Below, piece after piece: positions 1 through 8,147 of a stretch of DNA of 64,000 bases. Position numbers and translations under genes: made by a program. The notes under the pieces are model-generated. The model searched no databases. It saw only the letters and a program-made list of their open reading frames with translations, and was not told the DNA's origin. This DNA comes from an uncultured Bacilli bacterium (GTDB lineage Bacteria > Bacillota_I > Bacilli_A > RF39 > UBA660), in assembly GCA_934101185.1 (NCBI GenBank), contig CAKOQD010000003.1, positions 1-64,000 of the forward strand, in the 5' to 3' direction. Position 1 is the first letter of the stretch; each line of letters opens with the position of its first letter.

Positions 1-380
<380 letters not shown>

Positions 381-430
381 AATTATTTATTTTTAGTTTG
401 ATTTTCTTTATTTCCTAGCTATCTCAAATT

Positions 431-454
431 GACGTTTTGCTCAGTTTTCAAAGA
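431..454 (-). promoter_or_regulatory. Conserved pre-16S leader element (boxA / processing region)
   Basis: The minus strand reads GATCTTTGAAAACTGAGCAA followed by AACGTC. This closely matches the leader motif upstream of 16S in many Firmicutes, which is linked to rRNA antitermination and RNase III stalk formation. It lies between promoter P2 and the mature 16S end. Confidence 0.65.
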
Positions 455-492
455 TCAAATCTTTTTGTTTCACTTTTCTCAAGTGCTTTTTA

Positions 493-521
493 ATTATATC
501 AAATGTTTTTTTAAAAGTCAA
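493..521 (-). promoter_or_regulatory. rRNA promoter P2
   Basis: On the minus strand there is a TTGACT -35 box (516-521), a 17-bp spacer and a perfect TATAAT -10 box (493-498). Transcription would begin near 486 and run into the 16S leader. It is the downstream member of a tandem pair, as is usual for rRNA operons. Confidence 0.8.
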
Positions 522-599
522 CTACTTTTTGCATTTTTTTTAATTTTTTTTCATTAAATTTTTGTCGTTTTTTGTTGGCTTTTTCATTCGACGTTTACT

Positions 600-628
600 A
601 ATATATCAAATTGATTTTTGTTTGTCAA
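600..628 (-). promoter_or_regulatory. rRNA promoter P1
   Basis: On the minus strand there is a perfect TTGACA -35 box (623-628), a 17-bp spacer and a TATATT -10 box (600-605), with a start near 593. The gene-free stretch 381-726 is otherwise very AT-rich and holds these two promoters plus the 16S leader; I see no other feature in it. Confidence 0.78.
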
Positions 629-726
629 CAAAAAAATTAAAATTTTTTGTTTTTTTTTAATTTTTTTGTTTTTCTATATATATTATGCTTAAAATCACTT
701 CTTTATCACTACTATTGATGTTAATT

Positions 727-1266
727 TCAAATTTTTACTTTTTTTATTTTTTTAAATTCTTCATAATATTTTTTTGTAGTATTTTCATCAAATGGGTATT
801 CTTTGTTTCTTACTTTTTCTATTAATGTTGTTAATTCACTTCTTAATATTTTGTCTATTTTTTTTGAATAGTTCATTATTCTTTTATGGTATTGATATTC
901 TCCTCTATCTAAAACTTTAAATGAACCATCTGGAAATACTCTTAGATCTAAATCATAATCTATATATTTTATAGTATTGTTTTCAATGATATATGGTGAT
1001 GCAATATTGCAATAATAATAAATCCCCGTTGGTTTTATTTGACCTATTATATTAAACCAATTATCTTTTGAAAAGTACATAATTGCTGGTTCTTTTGTTC
1101 TCCATGTTCTCCCATCTGATTCTGTCACTAATGTTTTATAGTTTCCGAATATAGTATAATCTTTTGTTTGGTCTATGTATATTGCTTGATCCCAACTTCT
1201 ATGAATTTTATGATCGTGTTTATAACTATGTATATTCAATCTATCTCCAACCTTAAATTCCATCAT
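727..1266 (-). CDS. ntdP: Nucleoside tri-/diphosphate phosphatase (DUF402 family)
   Basis: This is a 179-aa protein of the DUF402/YgaC family. Characterised members hydrolyse nucleoside tri- and diphosphates in the cytosol. Family hallmarks are plain: an N-terminal SYKHDHKIHR segment (res. ~14-23), the highly conserved LVTESDGRTWRTKEPAI block (~46-62), YYYCNIASP (~83-91) and an acidic KYIDYDLDLRVFPDG metal-binding stretch (~100-114). Length matches the family (about 175-180 aa). The start has two consecutive ATG codons; the second (1263) has slightly better spacing to the GGGAG ribosome site. A promoter lies just upstream. The gene sits directly upstream of the rRNA promoters in the same direction. 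Confidence 0.93.
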   Translation of the reverse strand: MMEFKVGDRLNIHSYKHDHKIHRSWDQAIYIDQTKDYTIFGNYKTLVTESDGRTWRTKEPAIMYFSKDNWFNIIGQIKPTGIYYYCNIASPYIIENNTIKYIDYDLDLRVFPDGSFKVLDRGEYQYHKRIMNYSKKIDKILRSELTTLIEKVRNKEYPFDENTTKKYYEEFKKIKKVKI

Positions 1267-1285
1267 ATCACTCCCTATTGGTTTT

Positions 1286-1314
1286 ATTATATATCATTTT
1301 TATGAATAAAACAA
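1286..1314 (-). promoter_or_regulatory. Promoter of ntdP
   Basis: TTGTTT -35 (1309-1314), 17-bp spacer and TATAAT -10 (1286-1291) on the minus strand, about 20 bp upstream of the ntdP start. Confidence 0.6.
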
Positions 1315-1375
1315 ATTAATTTACATTGTATATTATTGTTTAAGATATTTAGTATTATTTTTATAAATAAAGAAA

Positions 1376-1402
1376 AAACAAACAGTTTCCTATTTGTTTA
1401 AT
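1376..1402 (-). terminator. Possible terminator of the S41 protease gene
   Basis: An AAACAAA / TTTGTTT inverted repeat overlaps the stop codon and is followed by a T run on the minus strand. The stem is AT-rich and weak. Confidence 0.4.
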
Positions 1403-2637
1403 GTTTCTATTGCTTTTTGAAGTTGATTGTCATCTTCATCTTTTTGTGTTTCATAATACTTATCATTCAGTTTTTCTTCTATAGTTGGTTTTATACCAGT
1501 TTTGTCAATACTATTTCCTTTTGATGTCAACCATGTTTCTGCAGTATATTTTACCATAGAGCCGTTTGATAAGTTCAATACCTTTTGAACAGTTCCTTTT
1601 CCATATGTTTTTGTACCTATTAGAGTTGCACCATATTCTTCATTTAGTGCCGCTGCTAGTACTTCTGAGCCTGAAGCGCTTCCTCCGTTTATTAAAACAG
1701 CAATTTCATATTTTCTGTTGTTGTTTTCTGTAGAGTATATCTTTTCTACTTTTTCTTTTGTTTTAATTTGACAAATTACTTGATCTTTGTTTAAGAATAG
1801 ATTTGCTATGTTTTTAACTGATTCTAAATGACCACCAGTATTGCTTCTTACATCTATTATTAAGCTATTAATATTTTGTTTTTCTAGTTTTTCTAGTTGT
1901 TCTTTGAATTGTTCATCTGTATTTAATGCAAATATAGATATGTACATATATCCTATTTTTTTATTATTTTTTTCTATTACTTTTGATGTTACTGATGGAA
2001 TGGAGATAGTTCCTGTTGATAGTGTTAGAGTTTTTTCTTCTTTTTCTCTTTTTATTGTTACTGTGAATGGTTTTTTATAACTTTTTATTTTGTTTGTTAC
2101 TTCTTTTAGTGTTTTATTTTCTGTTGACATATTGTCTACTTTTGTTATTAAGTCATTTTCTTTTATTCCTGCTTTTGATGCTGGTGAATTTTCAAAAACA
2201 CTTGCTACTACTATGTTTTTGTCTTTATCTTGTGTTACTTCTAATCCTATTCCTGTAAATGTTCCATTTAATCTTTGATTAAAGTCTTCTGATTCTTCTT
2301 CATCAAAGTATACAGAGTATTGATCACCAAGGAAATTCATCATTCCCTGAATGGCTGCTTCACTTAGTTTGTTTTTATCTACTTTACCATAGTACTCGTT
2401 TAATATTGTGTTGTATACTTTTTCTATTTCAGTTGCATTTGCTTTGCTAACTTTACATTCAGCACATTTATTACTAAATATTACTTCTCCTACTAATAAG
2501 CCTAGTATTAAAGACATAATTATTACAATTATTAACTCGGCAGAATTAAATCTAACTTTATCTAATTGAAGTTTTTTTTCTATTATTTTAAGTGCACTTT
2601 TTGTTTTTTTATTTATTTTGTCTTTTATATTTTTCAT
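1390..2637 (-). CDS. S41 family C-terminal processing protease (CtpA/CtpB-like)
   Basis: This 415-aa membrane-anchored serine protease has a basic N-terminus, one membrane helix (res. ~33-54), a PDZ domain (~120-205, with the GIGLEV and SPASKAGIKENDLI motifs) and an S41 catalytic domain. The Ser-Lys dyad is recognisable: GGSASGSE (probable nucleophile S322) and GTKTYGKG (K347). Such enzymes act outside the membrane on extracytoplasmic substrates. In Bacillus, CtpB trims a sporulation regulator and is activated through its PDZ domain. The protein lacks the C-terminal peptidoglycan-binding domain found in some relatives. CtpA versus CtpB cannot be decided here, although the sporulation genes elsewhere in the window make a CtpB-like role possible. 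Confidence 0.92.
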   Translation of the reverse strand: MKNIKDKINKKTKSALKIIEKKLQLDKVRFNSAELIIVIIMSLILGLLVGEVIFSNKCAECKVSKANATEIEKVYNTILNEYYGKVDKNKLSEAAIQGMMNFLGDQYSVYFDEEESEDFNQRLNGTFTGIGLEVTQDKDKNIVVASVFENSPASKAGIKENDLITKVDNMSTENKTLKEVTNKIKSYKKPFTVTIKREKEEKTLTLSTGTISIPSVTSKVIEKNNKKIGYMYISIFALNTDEQFKEQLEKLEKQNINSLIIDVRSNTGGHLESVKNIANLFLNKDQVICQIKTKEKVEKIYSTENNNRKYEIAVLINGGSASGSEVLAAALNEEYGATLIGTKTYGKGTVQKVLNLSNGSMVKYTAETWLTSKGNSIDKTGIKPTIEEKLNDKYYETQKDEDDNQLQKAIETLNK

Positions 2638-2716
2638 ATCTTATCACCAATTATAATAATATCACATATTTTAATAGTTATAAACTGATTTTTTGTTTTT
2701 TTATGGTGTTTTATGT

Positions 2717-2739
2717 AAAAAAGAAGCTTAATGCCTCTT
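2717..2739 (-). terminator. Terminator of the lipoprotein gene
   Basis: Minus-strand stem AAGAGGC / GCTTCTT with a 5-nt loop, then a run of T, just after the stop at 2747. Confidence 0.7.
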
Positions 2740-2746
2740 AATTATT

Positions 2747-3895
2747 TTATTTTTCATTCATTGTTGCTACTACATTTAATGATTTGGCAACTTGTAGTAA
2801 TTCTTGTTTATTCATTGTATCTGATGCTATGTAGTACTCTATTCCGTTGCTTGTCCATGTATATGAAACATCTGTTAATGATCCTACGGTGTCTATTAGT
2901 AAGAATGGTTCTCCGTAAGTTGGCACTATTGTTAATTCGTCTGATGCTTTAACTGTTTCTTGTACTAATATGAATGGATTGTCTCCGGAGAATGTCATTA
3001 TCATTCTTTGACCATTTTCTGTTTGAATTGTTTCTTTATTTGATAGGGATGTGTTAGTAGGTAAATAGAATGGGAATAATGAATCTTCTAGTGATGAAGT
3101 TGGTTCTTCTTTAGTTGTTGTTTCTTGCCCTTGTTGTTTTTCATCTGTTTGTTCTTGATTATTTTGCTCTGTTTTTTCTTTTTTATCTTGTTTTGTATTA
3201 TTGCTATCTTGGTTTTTATTTTCATTTTGTTTTTGACTATTATCTTTTGTATTTTCAGTATCTACTTGATATTCTTTTGCAACTTTTTCAAGTTTGAAGT
3301 ATTCATCGTCAAATGTTGGTTTTTTATCAATATTAGATACTGTAAATTCTATGTATGGAACACTTTTTTCATCTAGTACTTTTACTTGTTTTAAAGTACT
3401 ATTTTTATCTAATATTATTTGTTGTTTTTTATATGTTGGATTATTTGGATAGTTTACTTTAGTTGTAAAAACAAAGTTGTTGTCTTGTTGCTCAAATGTT
3501 GCTTCTTTATCATTTTTTAAGTCATTTACTAGTGATCCTAATAAATAGACTTGAGAGTTGTTATTCGGCCATGTTGATTGAAATTTGAAGCTCTTATTGA
3601 TTGATGGTGATATTACATATACTCCATCGCTATTTTTTAAAATTATTTGTTTATAATCGTTTGCTTTGTTTGTTAATACAACTTTGTAGTTTTCATCTTT
3701 TTTGTAACTTACTTCAACATCATATTTGTATGTATCATCATTGTTGGTTAAGGACATTTCTCCTTCCATATAATAGCTTTTTAAATTGTCTGAATCTTTT
3801 ATGAAGTTTTCTTTTATTTTATCTTCATTTAAAGTTCCACATCCTGTCAATAATAGTGTCATTACTAAAGCAATGCTTAAAAACTTTTTTTTCAT
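2747..3895 (-). CDS. LolA-like sporulation-type lipoprotein (GerS/YdcC-like)
   Basis: This is a 382-aa predicted lipoprotein. The N-terminus is a lipoprotein signal (MKKKFLSIALVMTLLLTGC) with lipobox LTGC, Cys19 being the lipidated residue. Residues ~25-205 resemble the LolA/RseB beta-fold seen in Bacillus YdcC and clostridial GerS. A low-complexity Gln/Asn/Lys/Glu linker (~210-265) leads to a C-terminal domain (~265-380, ending in a TWTSNGIEYYIASD strand region) resembling DUF4367. Relatives take part in sporulation or germination; GerS supports cortex modification, but that role is not shown here. The fold call rests on overall pattern, not on catalytic motifs. It is transcribed alone, with its own terminator. 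Confidence 0.72.
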   Translation of the reverse strand: MKKKFLSIALVMTLLLTGCGTLNEDKIKENFIKDSDNLKSYYMEGEMSLTNNDDTYKYDVEVSYKKDENYKVVLTNKANDYKQIILKNSDGVYVISPSINKSFKFQSTWPNNNSQVYLLGSLVNDLKNDKEATFEQQDNNFVFTTKVNYPNNPTYKKQQIILDKNSTLKQVKVLDEKSVPYIEFTVSNIDKKPTFDDEYFKLEKVAKEYQVDTENTKDNSQKQNENKNQDSNNTKQDKKEKTEQNNQEQTDEKQQGQETTTKEEPTSSLEDSLFPFYLPTNTSLSNKETIQTENGQRMIMTFSGDNPFILVQETVKASDELTIVPTYGEPFLLIDTVGSLTDVSYTWTSNGIEYYIASDTMNKQELLQVAKSLNVVATMNEK

Positions 3896-3952
3896 ATTTC
3901 ACTCCTTCTTTTCTTTCATTTAATTATATTTATATATTTTTTTATTATTCGT

Positions 3953-3981
3953 GAATATTTTTATTTTTTTGGCACATAATA
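3953..3981 (+). promoter_or_regulatory. Sigma-G-like (forespore) promoter for the DUF378 gene
   Basis: On the plus strand GAATA (3953-3957) and CATAATA (3975-3981) are separated by 17 bp. This matches the published Bacillus sigma-G pattern (gHATR, about 17-18 bp, CATNHTA). No TTGACA-like box lies at the right distance. An AGGAGGAATT ribosome site follows about 18 bp downstream. Confidence 0.55.
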
Positions 3982-4010
3982 TTTAACGAAATAGGAAAAG
4001 GAGGAATTAT

Positions 4011-4202
4011 ATGAGTACTTTACAAAAGGTAGCTTTAGTATTCACCATAATTGGTGCAATCGTATGGCTTCTTGTTGGTTTATTTGATTTTAATTTAGTT
4101 ACTTCTTTATTCGGAGAAGCTAATATTATATCTAGAATTATTTATATAATTGTAGGTATATGTGGATTAATAAATATTGGACTATTTTTTGAAGAAGATT
4201 AA
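4011..4202 (+). CDS. DUF378 family small membrane protein
   Basis: A 63-aa protein with two membrane helices (res. ~5-27 and ~40-60) that matches the DUF378 family in length and pattern (WLLVGLFDFNLV, then IIYIIVGICGL). The function of the family is unknown. A strong AGGAGG site sits 6-7 bp before the ATG. It is the only convincing plus-strand gene in the window and has its own sigma-G-like promoter, which suggests forespore-specific expression (inference). It ends in a terminator shared with the convergent frr gene. Confidence 0.88.
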   Translation: MSTLQKVALVFTIIGAIVWLLVGLFDFNLVTSLFGEANIISRIIYIIVGICGLINIGLFFEED

Positions 4203-4203
4203 A

Positions 4204-4230
4204 AAAACTCAAGATTTTGTTTCTTGAGTT
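4204..4230. terminator. Bidirectional terminator between the DUF378 gene and frr
   Basis: A 10-bp inverted repeat (AAACTCAAGA / TCTTGAGTTT, 7-nt loop) has A-rich and T-rich flanks, so it can stop both the plus-strand DUF378 transcript and the minus-strand frr transcript. Confidence 0.8.
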
Positions 4231-4231
4231 T

Positions 4232-4777
4232 TTATATTTCCATTAATTCTTTTTCTTTTTCTTTAGTTAGTTCTTCTATTTTCTTGTTATAGTCATTTAC
4301 TACTTCTTGAATAATATCTATTATGTTTTTTTCTTTGTCTTCTGGAAGTTCGTCGTTTTTAACCATTTCTATTACATCTCTACGAATGTTTCTTATAGCT
4401 ATTCTTCCTTCCTCAGCGTATTCTTTTACTACTTTAACTAATTCTTTTCTTCTTTCTTCAGTTAGTTGTGGAATAGTTATAAATACTGTTTCTCCATTAT
4501 TGTTCGGAGTAACACCAAGGTTTGCTTCAAATATTGCTTTTTCTATTGCTCCAAGTAAGTTTTTGTCAAATGGTTTAACACTTAATTGTCTTGCTTCTGG
4601 AACGAATATTGTAGCAACTTGTTTTACTGGTGTTGGTGTTCCATAGTATGATACCATTACATCGTCTAACATGCTTGGATTAGCGCGTCCTGCTCTTACA
4701 GTAGTAAATCTTTCTTCAAGATTTTTAATTGCTTTGTTCATTTTTTCAATTGCAATTTGTTTATAGTCGTTATTCAT
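4232..4777 (-). CDS. frr: Ribosome recycling factor
   Basis: A 181-aa protein of the usual length (about 185). It acts with EF-G to split the post-termination ribosome in the cytosol. Family signatures are clear: TTVRAGRANPSMLDDV near res. 25-40, YYGTPTPVKQVA, and the C-terminal helical half with RRDVIEMVKNDELPED. The start has a GGAGA site 7 bp upstream. In most bacteria frr follows pyrH in the rpsB-tsf-pyrH-frr cluster. Here pyrH is absent, and a terminator (4828-4857) separates frr from the lipoprotein gene upstream, so frr appears to be transcribed on its own. Confidence 0.97.
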   Translation of the reverse strand: MNNDYKQIAIEKMNKAIKNLEERFTTVRAGRANPSMLDDVMVSYYGTPTPVKQVATIFVPEARQLSVKPFDKNLLGAIEKAIFEANLGVTPNNNGETVFITIPQLTEERRKELVKVVKEYAEEGRIAIRNIRRDVIEMVKNDELPEDKEKNIIDIIQEVVNDYNKKIEELTKEKEKELMEI

Positions 4778-4827
4778 AGTTATCTCTCCTTCATATAAAT
4801 TATATCAAATAAGGATTAAAATGTGAA

Positions 4828-4857
4828 TAAAAACTGATACTTTTTATGGTATCAGTT
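4828..4857 (-). terminator. Terminator of the rpsB-tsf-lipoprotein transcript
   Basis: Minus-strand 9-bp stem AACTGATAC / GTATCAGTT with an 8-nt loop and a T-rich tail, just after the stop of the 4861 gene. Confidence 0.78.
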
Positions 4858-4860
4858 CTA

Positions 4861-5493
4861 TTATTTTGATATTTTTTCAAAACCTTCGATTAGTAACTTT
4901 TGATATTGATCTGTTAGTTTTATATTATTACTTGATGAGTCGAATTCAAAATCGTCGTAATATCCATATATTTTTTTATCTAATATGAATATTACTGCTG
5001 GTGTTGAAAAGACTTTTTCTTCAGTTTTATAAACTTGTTCTTCTTGTTCTACATTTAGTGTAGTTATGTAATCATTTAGTTTTTCTAACATTTCATTGTA
5101 TAATTTAGTTCCATCAGAGGTTTTGACTAGTTTTTCATCTTTTATTTCATATTTTGGATTATTATCTTTATAATTATAATAATATATGTCATTTTTATAA
5201 TCTTTTTCTATATTGTTTAAAGAATCTACAAGGTATCTTGATTTATTATCTTGTGGTTCTCCGATAAAGATTATGTTATTTGATGAAAAAACGTTATTTA
5301 TATTATTCATGTCTAAGTATTTAAAGTTGTTATCTTTTTCTATATTTAGTTGGTAATTTGTACTATTATAGTTTTCATATTCGACTTTAAAATTTAGACC
5401 ATCAATAACTTGTTCTTCTTTTTCTATTTGTGGTTTTATATCGCATCCACATATTAGAAAAATTGATATTATTAGTATTATGTACTTCTTCAT
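4861..5493 (-). CDS. Lipoprotein, possibly thioredoxin-fold, in the pyrH position
   Basis: A 210-aa predicted lipoprotein with signal MKKYIILIISIFLICGC, lipobox LICGC and Cys17. The mature part has a thioredoxin-like strand and loop pattern: NIIFIGEPQDNKSRYLVDSL (res. ~72-91), where redox relatives have CxxC, and TPAVIFILDKKIYGYYDDF (~165-183), resembling the cis-Pro segment. There is no CxxC, so if the fold is right it is not a disulfide oxidoreductase. The gene starts 4 bp after the tsf stop and is therefore in the rpsB-tsf operon, where pyrH normally sits. No function is assigned. Confidence 0.75.
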   Translation of the reverse strand: MKKYIILIISIFLICGCDIKPQIEKEEQVIDGLNFKVEYENYNSTNYQLNIEKDNNFKYLDMNNINNVFSSNNIIFIGEPQDNKSRYLVDSLNNIEKDYKNDIYYYNYKDNNPKYEIKDEKLVKTSDGTKLYNEMLEKLNDYITTLNVEQEEQVYKTEEKVFSTPAVIFILDKKIYGYYDDFEFDSSSNNIKLTDQYQKLLIEGFEKISK

Positions 5494-5497
5494 GTTG

Positions 5498-6373
5498 TTA
5501 TCCGTTTATTTGATTTTTTACTTCCTCTGCAAAGTTTTCAACTTTCTTTTCCATACCTTCGCCTACTTCATATCTTACAAGTTTTAGAATTGTTCCTCCA
5601 TTTTGAGAAACATATTTTTCAACTGTTTCTTTGTTTTCAGCTTTGATAAATATTTGATCTGTTAAACATACTTCTTCATAGAATTTTTTTACTTTTCCAA
5701 CCATGATTTGTTCAATTCTATCTTCTGGTTTTCCTTCGTTTAGCAATTGTTCTCTCATGATTGTTTTTTCTTTTTCTAGTACTTCAGTTGGTACTTCTTG
5801 TTCATTTAAGTATAATGGTCTCATTGCAGCAGCATGCATTGCTACTTCTTTTGCAACTTCTTCATTTGCTCCTTCAAGTAGAGTTAATGCAACGATTCTA
5901 CCACCCATATGTGTATATGAGCCAAATACTTGTGAGTCTGTTTTTTCTAGTTTTTCAAATCTTCTGAAACTAATTTTTTCTCCGATTGTTGAAGTGATAG
6001 CTATTATTTTGTCACTAATCTTTTCACCATTTACTTCAAGATTTAGTGCTTCTTCCATAGTTGTAACATCGCTTTCTAATAAATCTTTAGATAGTTCGTT
6101 TACAAAGCTTTGGAATTTTTCGTTTTTGGCAACAAAGTCTGTTTCTGAGTTTACTTCGATTACAATAGCTTTATTTCCTTCGATTAAAACGTTAGCTAAT
6201 CCTTCTGCTGCTATTCTTTCTGCTTTTTTAGCAGCTTTTGATATACCTTTTTCTCTTAACCATGTGATTGCTTCTTCCATGTCTCCATTTTTTTCTTGAA
6301 GTGCTTTTTTGCAATCCATCATTCCTGCCCCTGTTTTTTCTCTTAATTCTTTTACATCTTGAGCGCTAAACAT
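5498..6373 (-). CDS. tsf: Translation elongation factor Ts
   Basis: A 291-aa guanine-nucleotide exchange factor for EF-Tu, close to the usual 285-295 aa. The N-terminal UBA-like segment (VKELREKTGAGMMDCKKAL, res. ~8-26) is diagnostic. The core motif ETDFVAKNEKF (~76-86), which contacts EF-Tu, is intact, as is GRIVALTLLEG further on. The AGGAGG site is well placed. It lies 14 bp downstream of rpsB in the conserved rpsB-tsf order. Confidence 0.98.
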   Translation of the reverse strand: MFSAQDVKELREKTGAGMMDCKKALQEKNGDMEEAITWLREKGISKAAKKAERIAAEGLANVLIEGNKAIVIEVNSETDFVAKNEKFQSFVNELSKDLLESDVTTMEEALNLEVNGEKISDKIIAITSTIGEKISFRRFEKLEKTDSQVFGSYTHMGGRIVALTLLEGANEEVAKEVAMHAAAMRPLYLNEQEVPTEVLEKEKTIMREQLLNEGKPEDRIEQIMVGKVKKFYEEVCLTDQIFIKAENKETVEKYVSQNGGTILKLVRYEVGEGMEKKVENFAEEVKNQING

Positions 6374-6387
6374 AGTATACCTCCTAA

Positions 6388-7326
6388 TTATTTTAATGCT
6401 TCCAATAAGTCAGCTTTTTTCATTGTACTATAACCTTTTACTTCTTTTTCTTTAGCTAATGCTTTTAATTCTGCTAAAGTTAAATCTTCAAGGTTTGTTT
6501 CTTCTGCTACTTTTTGTTCTTCTTTTACTTCTACTTCTTGTTTTTCAACTTTTTCAGTTTTTTCTTCTTTTTTGTTTTCTTTTTTAGATTCTTCTTTTTT
6601 AGGTTTGTTAGCTTTATCTTCAGGTGAAACACAGTTTAGCATTTCTCCACCGTTAACTTCGTTTATAGCGTTTGCTAAAGCACCAATTACTAATTTTACA
6701 GCTCTTACTGCATCATCGTTTGCTGGAATTACGTAATCTACCATATCTGGATCACAGTTAGTGTCTACTATACCAAACACTGGGATTTTTAATTTTCTAG
6801 CTTCTTTTATAGCTGTTTCTTCAACACGTGGATCTACGATAATCATAGCACTAGGTAATTTTTTCATTTCTCTAATTCCACGTAAGTTTTTATTTAGTTT
6901 TTCGTATTCTTTTTTAATTTGTGCAACTTCTTTTTTAGGTAATAGTTCTAATGTACCATCTTTTTCCATTGCTTCAATTTCATCTAATCTTCTTACTCTG
7001 TTTTTGATAGTTCTGAAGTTAGTTAATGTTCCTCCTAACCATCTTTCGTTTATAAAGTAATTGTTTGTTCTGATAGCATTTTCTTCCATTGCTTCTTGTG
7101 CTTGTTTTTTAGTTCCTACGAATAAGAAAGTTCCTCCGTTTTCTGCTATCTTTTTAATTTCTTCGTATGCTTCTTCGATGCATTTTGCTGTTTTTTGTAA
7201 ATCGATAATATAAATATCATCTCTTGATGTATAAATATATTCTCTCATTTTTGGATTCCATCTTCTTTTTTGATGTCCAAAATGTACTCCTGCTTCTAAT
7301 AAATAATTCATTGACACTACTGTCAT
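6388..7326 (-). CDS. rpsB: 30S ribosomal protein S2 with C-terminal SAP/Rho-N-like tail
   Basis: A 312-aa S2, longer than the usual 230-260. Residues 1-225 are a normal S2 core (LLEAGVHFGHQKRRWNPKM near the start; VDPRVEETAIKEARKL; DTNCDPDMVDYVIPANDDAVRA). A Lys/Glu linker (~235-280) leads to a ~32-residue tail with TLAELKALAKEKEVKGYSTM, then KKADLLEAL. This resembles SAP or Rho N-terminal helix-extended-loop-helix domains. An almost identical tail is fused to L20, encoded next door. Such domains often bind nucleic acid, so extra RNA or DNA contact is likely but unproven. First gene of the rpsB-tsf operon. Confidence 0.97.
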   Translation of the reverse strand: MTVVSMNYLLEAGVHFGHQKRRWNPKMREYIYTSRDDIYIIDLQKTAKCIEEAYEEIKKIAENGGTFLFVGTKKQAQEAMEENAIRTNNYFINERWLGGTLTNFRTIKNRVRRLDEIEAMEKDGTLELLPKKEVAQIKKEYEKLNKNLRGIREMKKLPSAMIIVDPRVEETAIKEARKLKIPVFGIVDTNCDPDMVDYVIPANDDAVRAVKLVIGALANAINEVNGGEMLNCVSPEDKANKPKKEESKKENKKEEKTEKVEKQEVEVKEEQKVAEETNLEDLTLAELKALAKEKEVKGYSTMKKADLLEALK

Positions 7327-7412
7327 AATATTCCTCCTTCGTTTTATCTTCTACTAAGTTCAAAATAATATCACCATTTGGCACTAGATATTAAAATCCA
7401 TTAGTATGTTTA

Positions 7413-7931
7413 TTATTTTAATGCTTCTAATAATTCAGCTTTTTTCATTGAAGTGTATCCTTCAATTCCTTTTTCTTTTGCAAGTTCTTTTAATTCTGCT
7501 ACTGTCATTTTAGAAATGTCATTTGTTTTTTCTTCTTTTGTTTCTTTTTTAGTTTCTTTAACAACTGTTTTATTTTCTACTTTACCACTTTTAGCAATTT
7601 TTACTAAGTTAGCAAATGCTTCTTTATCATTTATTGCTAATTCTGATAACATTTTTCTATTGATTTCTACTCCTGCTTTGTTTAATCCATCAATAAATCT
7701 TGAATAACTAATATCGTTATTTCTACATTCTGCATTGATTCTTGTAATCCATAATTTTCTGAAGTTTCTTTTTGTTTGTTTACGATCACGATATGCATAT
7801 CTTTCTGAATGCATTACTTGTTCATGAGCTGTTTTATATAATCTATGTTTACTTCCGAAATAACCTTCGGCTTTTTTTAGAACTTTTTTACGTCTTGCAC
7901 GTGTTGCAACACTATTTTTAACTCTTGTCAT
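7413..7931 (-). CDS. rplT: 50S ribosomal protein L20 with C-terminal SAP/Rho-N-like tail
   Basis: A 172-aa L20, against about 118 usually. Residues 1-118 are standard (RVKNSVATRARRKKVLKKA; FRKLWITRINAECR; SYSRFIDGLNKAGVEINRKM). After a Lys/Glu/Thr linker comes TVAELKELAKEKGIEGYTSM, then KKAELLEAL (res. ~140-172), which parallels the S2 tail almost residue for residue. L20 is needed early in 50S assembly and represses its own operon by binding the infC leader, a candidate for which lies at 8697-8816. Third gene of infC-rpmI-rplT. Confidence 0.97.
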   Translation of the reverse strand: MTRVKNSVATRARRKKVLKKAEGYFGSKHRLYKTAHEQVMHSERYAYRDRKQTKRNFRKLWITRINAECRNNDISYSRFIDGLNKAGVEINRKMLSELAINDKEAFANLVKIAKSGKVENKTVVKETKKETKEEKTNDISKMTVAELKELAKEKGIEGYTSMKKAELLEALK

Positions 7932-7944
7932 TTTTTACTCCTCC

Positions 7945-8136
7945 TTATCTTACTACATTTTTAAATCTTTTTAAGTCTGACTTACTTAATTCAGATTTAG
8001 CTCCTGCTTTTCTTGATTGAGCTGGGCTTTTCTTTCCTGTTTGGTGGTTATTACCAGCGTTTAACTTTGTAATTGAACCACTTTGTCTAATATTTAATAC
8101 TTTTTTTGTTCCTTTATGAGTTTTAATTTTTCCCAT
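7945..8136 (-). CDS. rpmI: 50S ribosomal protein L35
   Basis: A 63-aa basic protein of the usual length (about 65). It has the KIKTHKGTKKV start, the central NHQTGKKSPAQSRK and a Leu/Lys-rich end. It sits between infC and rplT, the universal order, 11 bp downstream of infC and 13 bp upstream of rplT, each gene with a strong ribosome site. Confidence 0.97.
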   Translation of the reverse strand: MGKIKTHKGTKKVLNIRQSGSITKLNAGNNHQTGKKSPAQSRKAGAKSELSKSDLKRFKNVVR

Positions 8137-8147
8137 GGTAATCCTCC

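Noticed and set aside
1841..2278. Overlapping plus-strand ORFs rich in Leu/Phe/Ser opposite the S41 protease gene
   Set aside because: They are antisense shadows of an AT-rich gene, lack ribosome sites and have no domain pattern. The same holds for the many similar plus-strand ORFs elsewhere.
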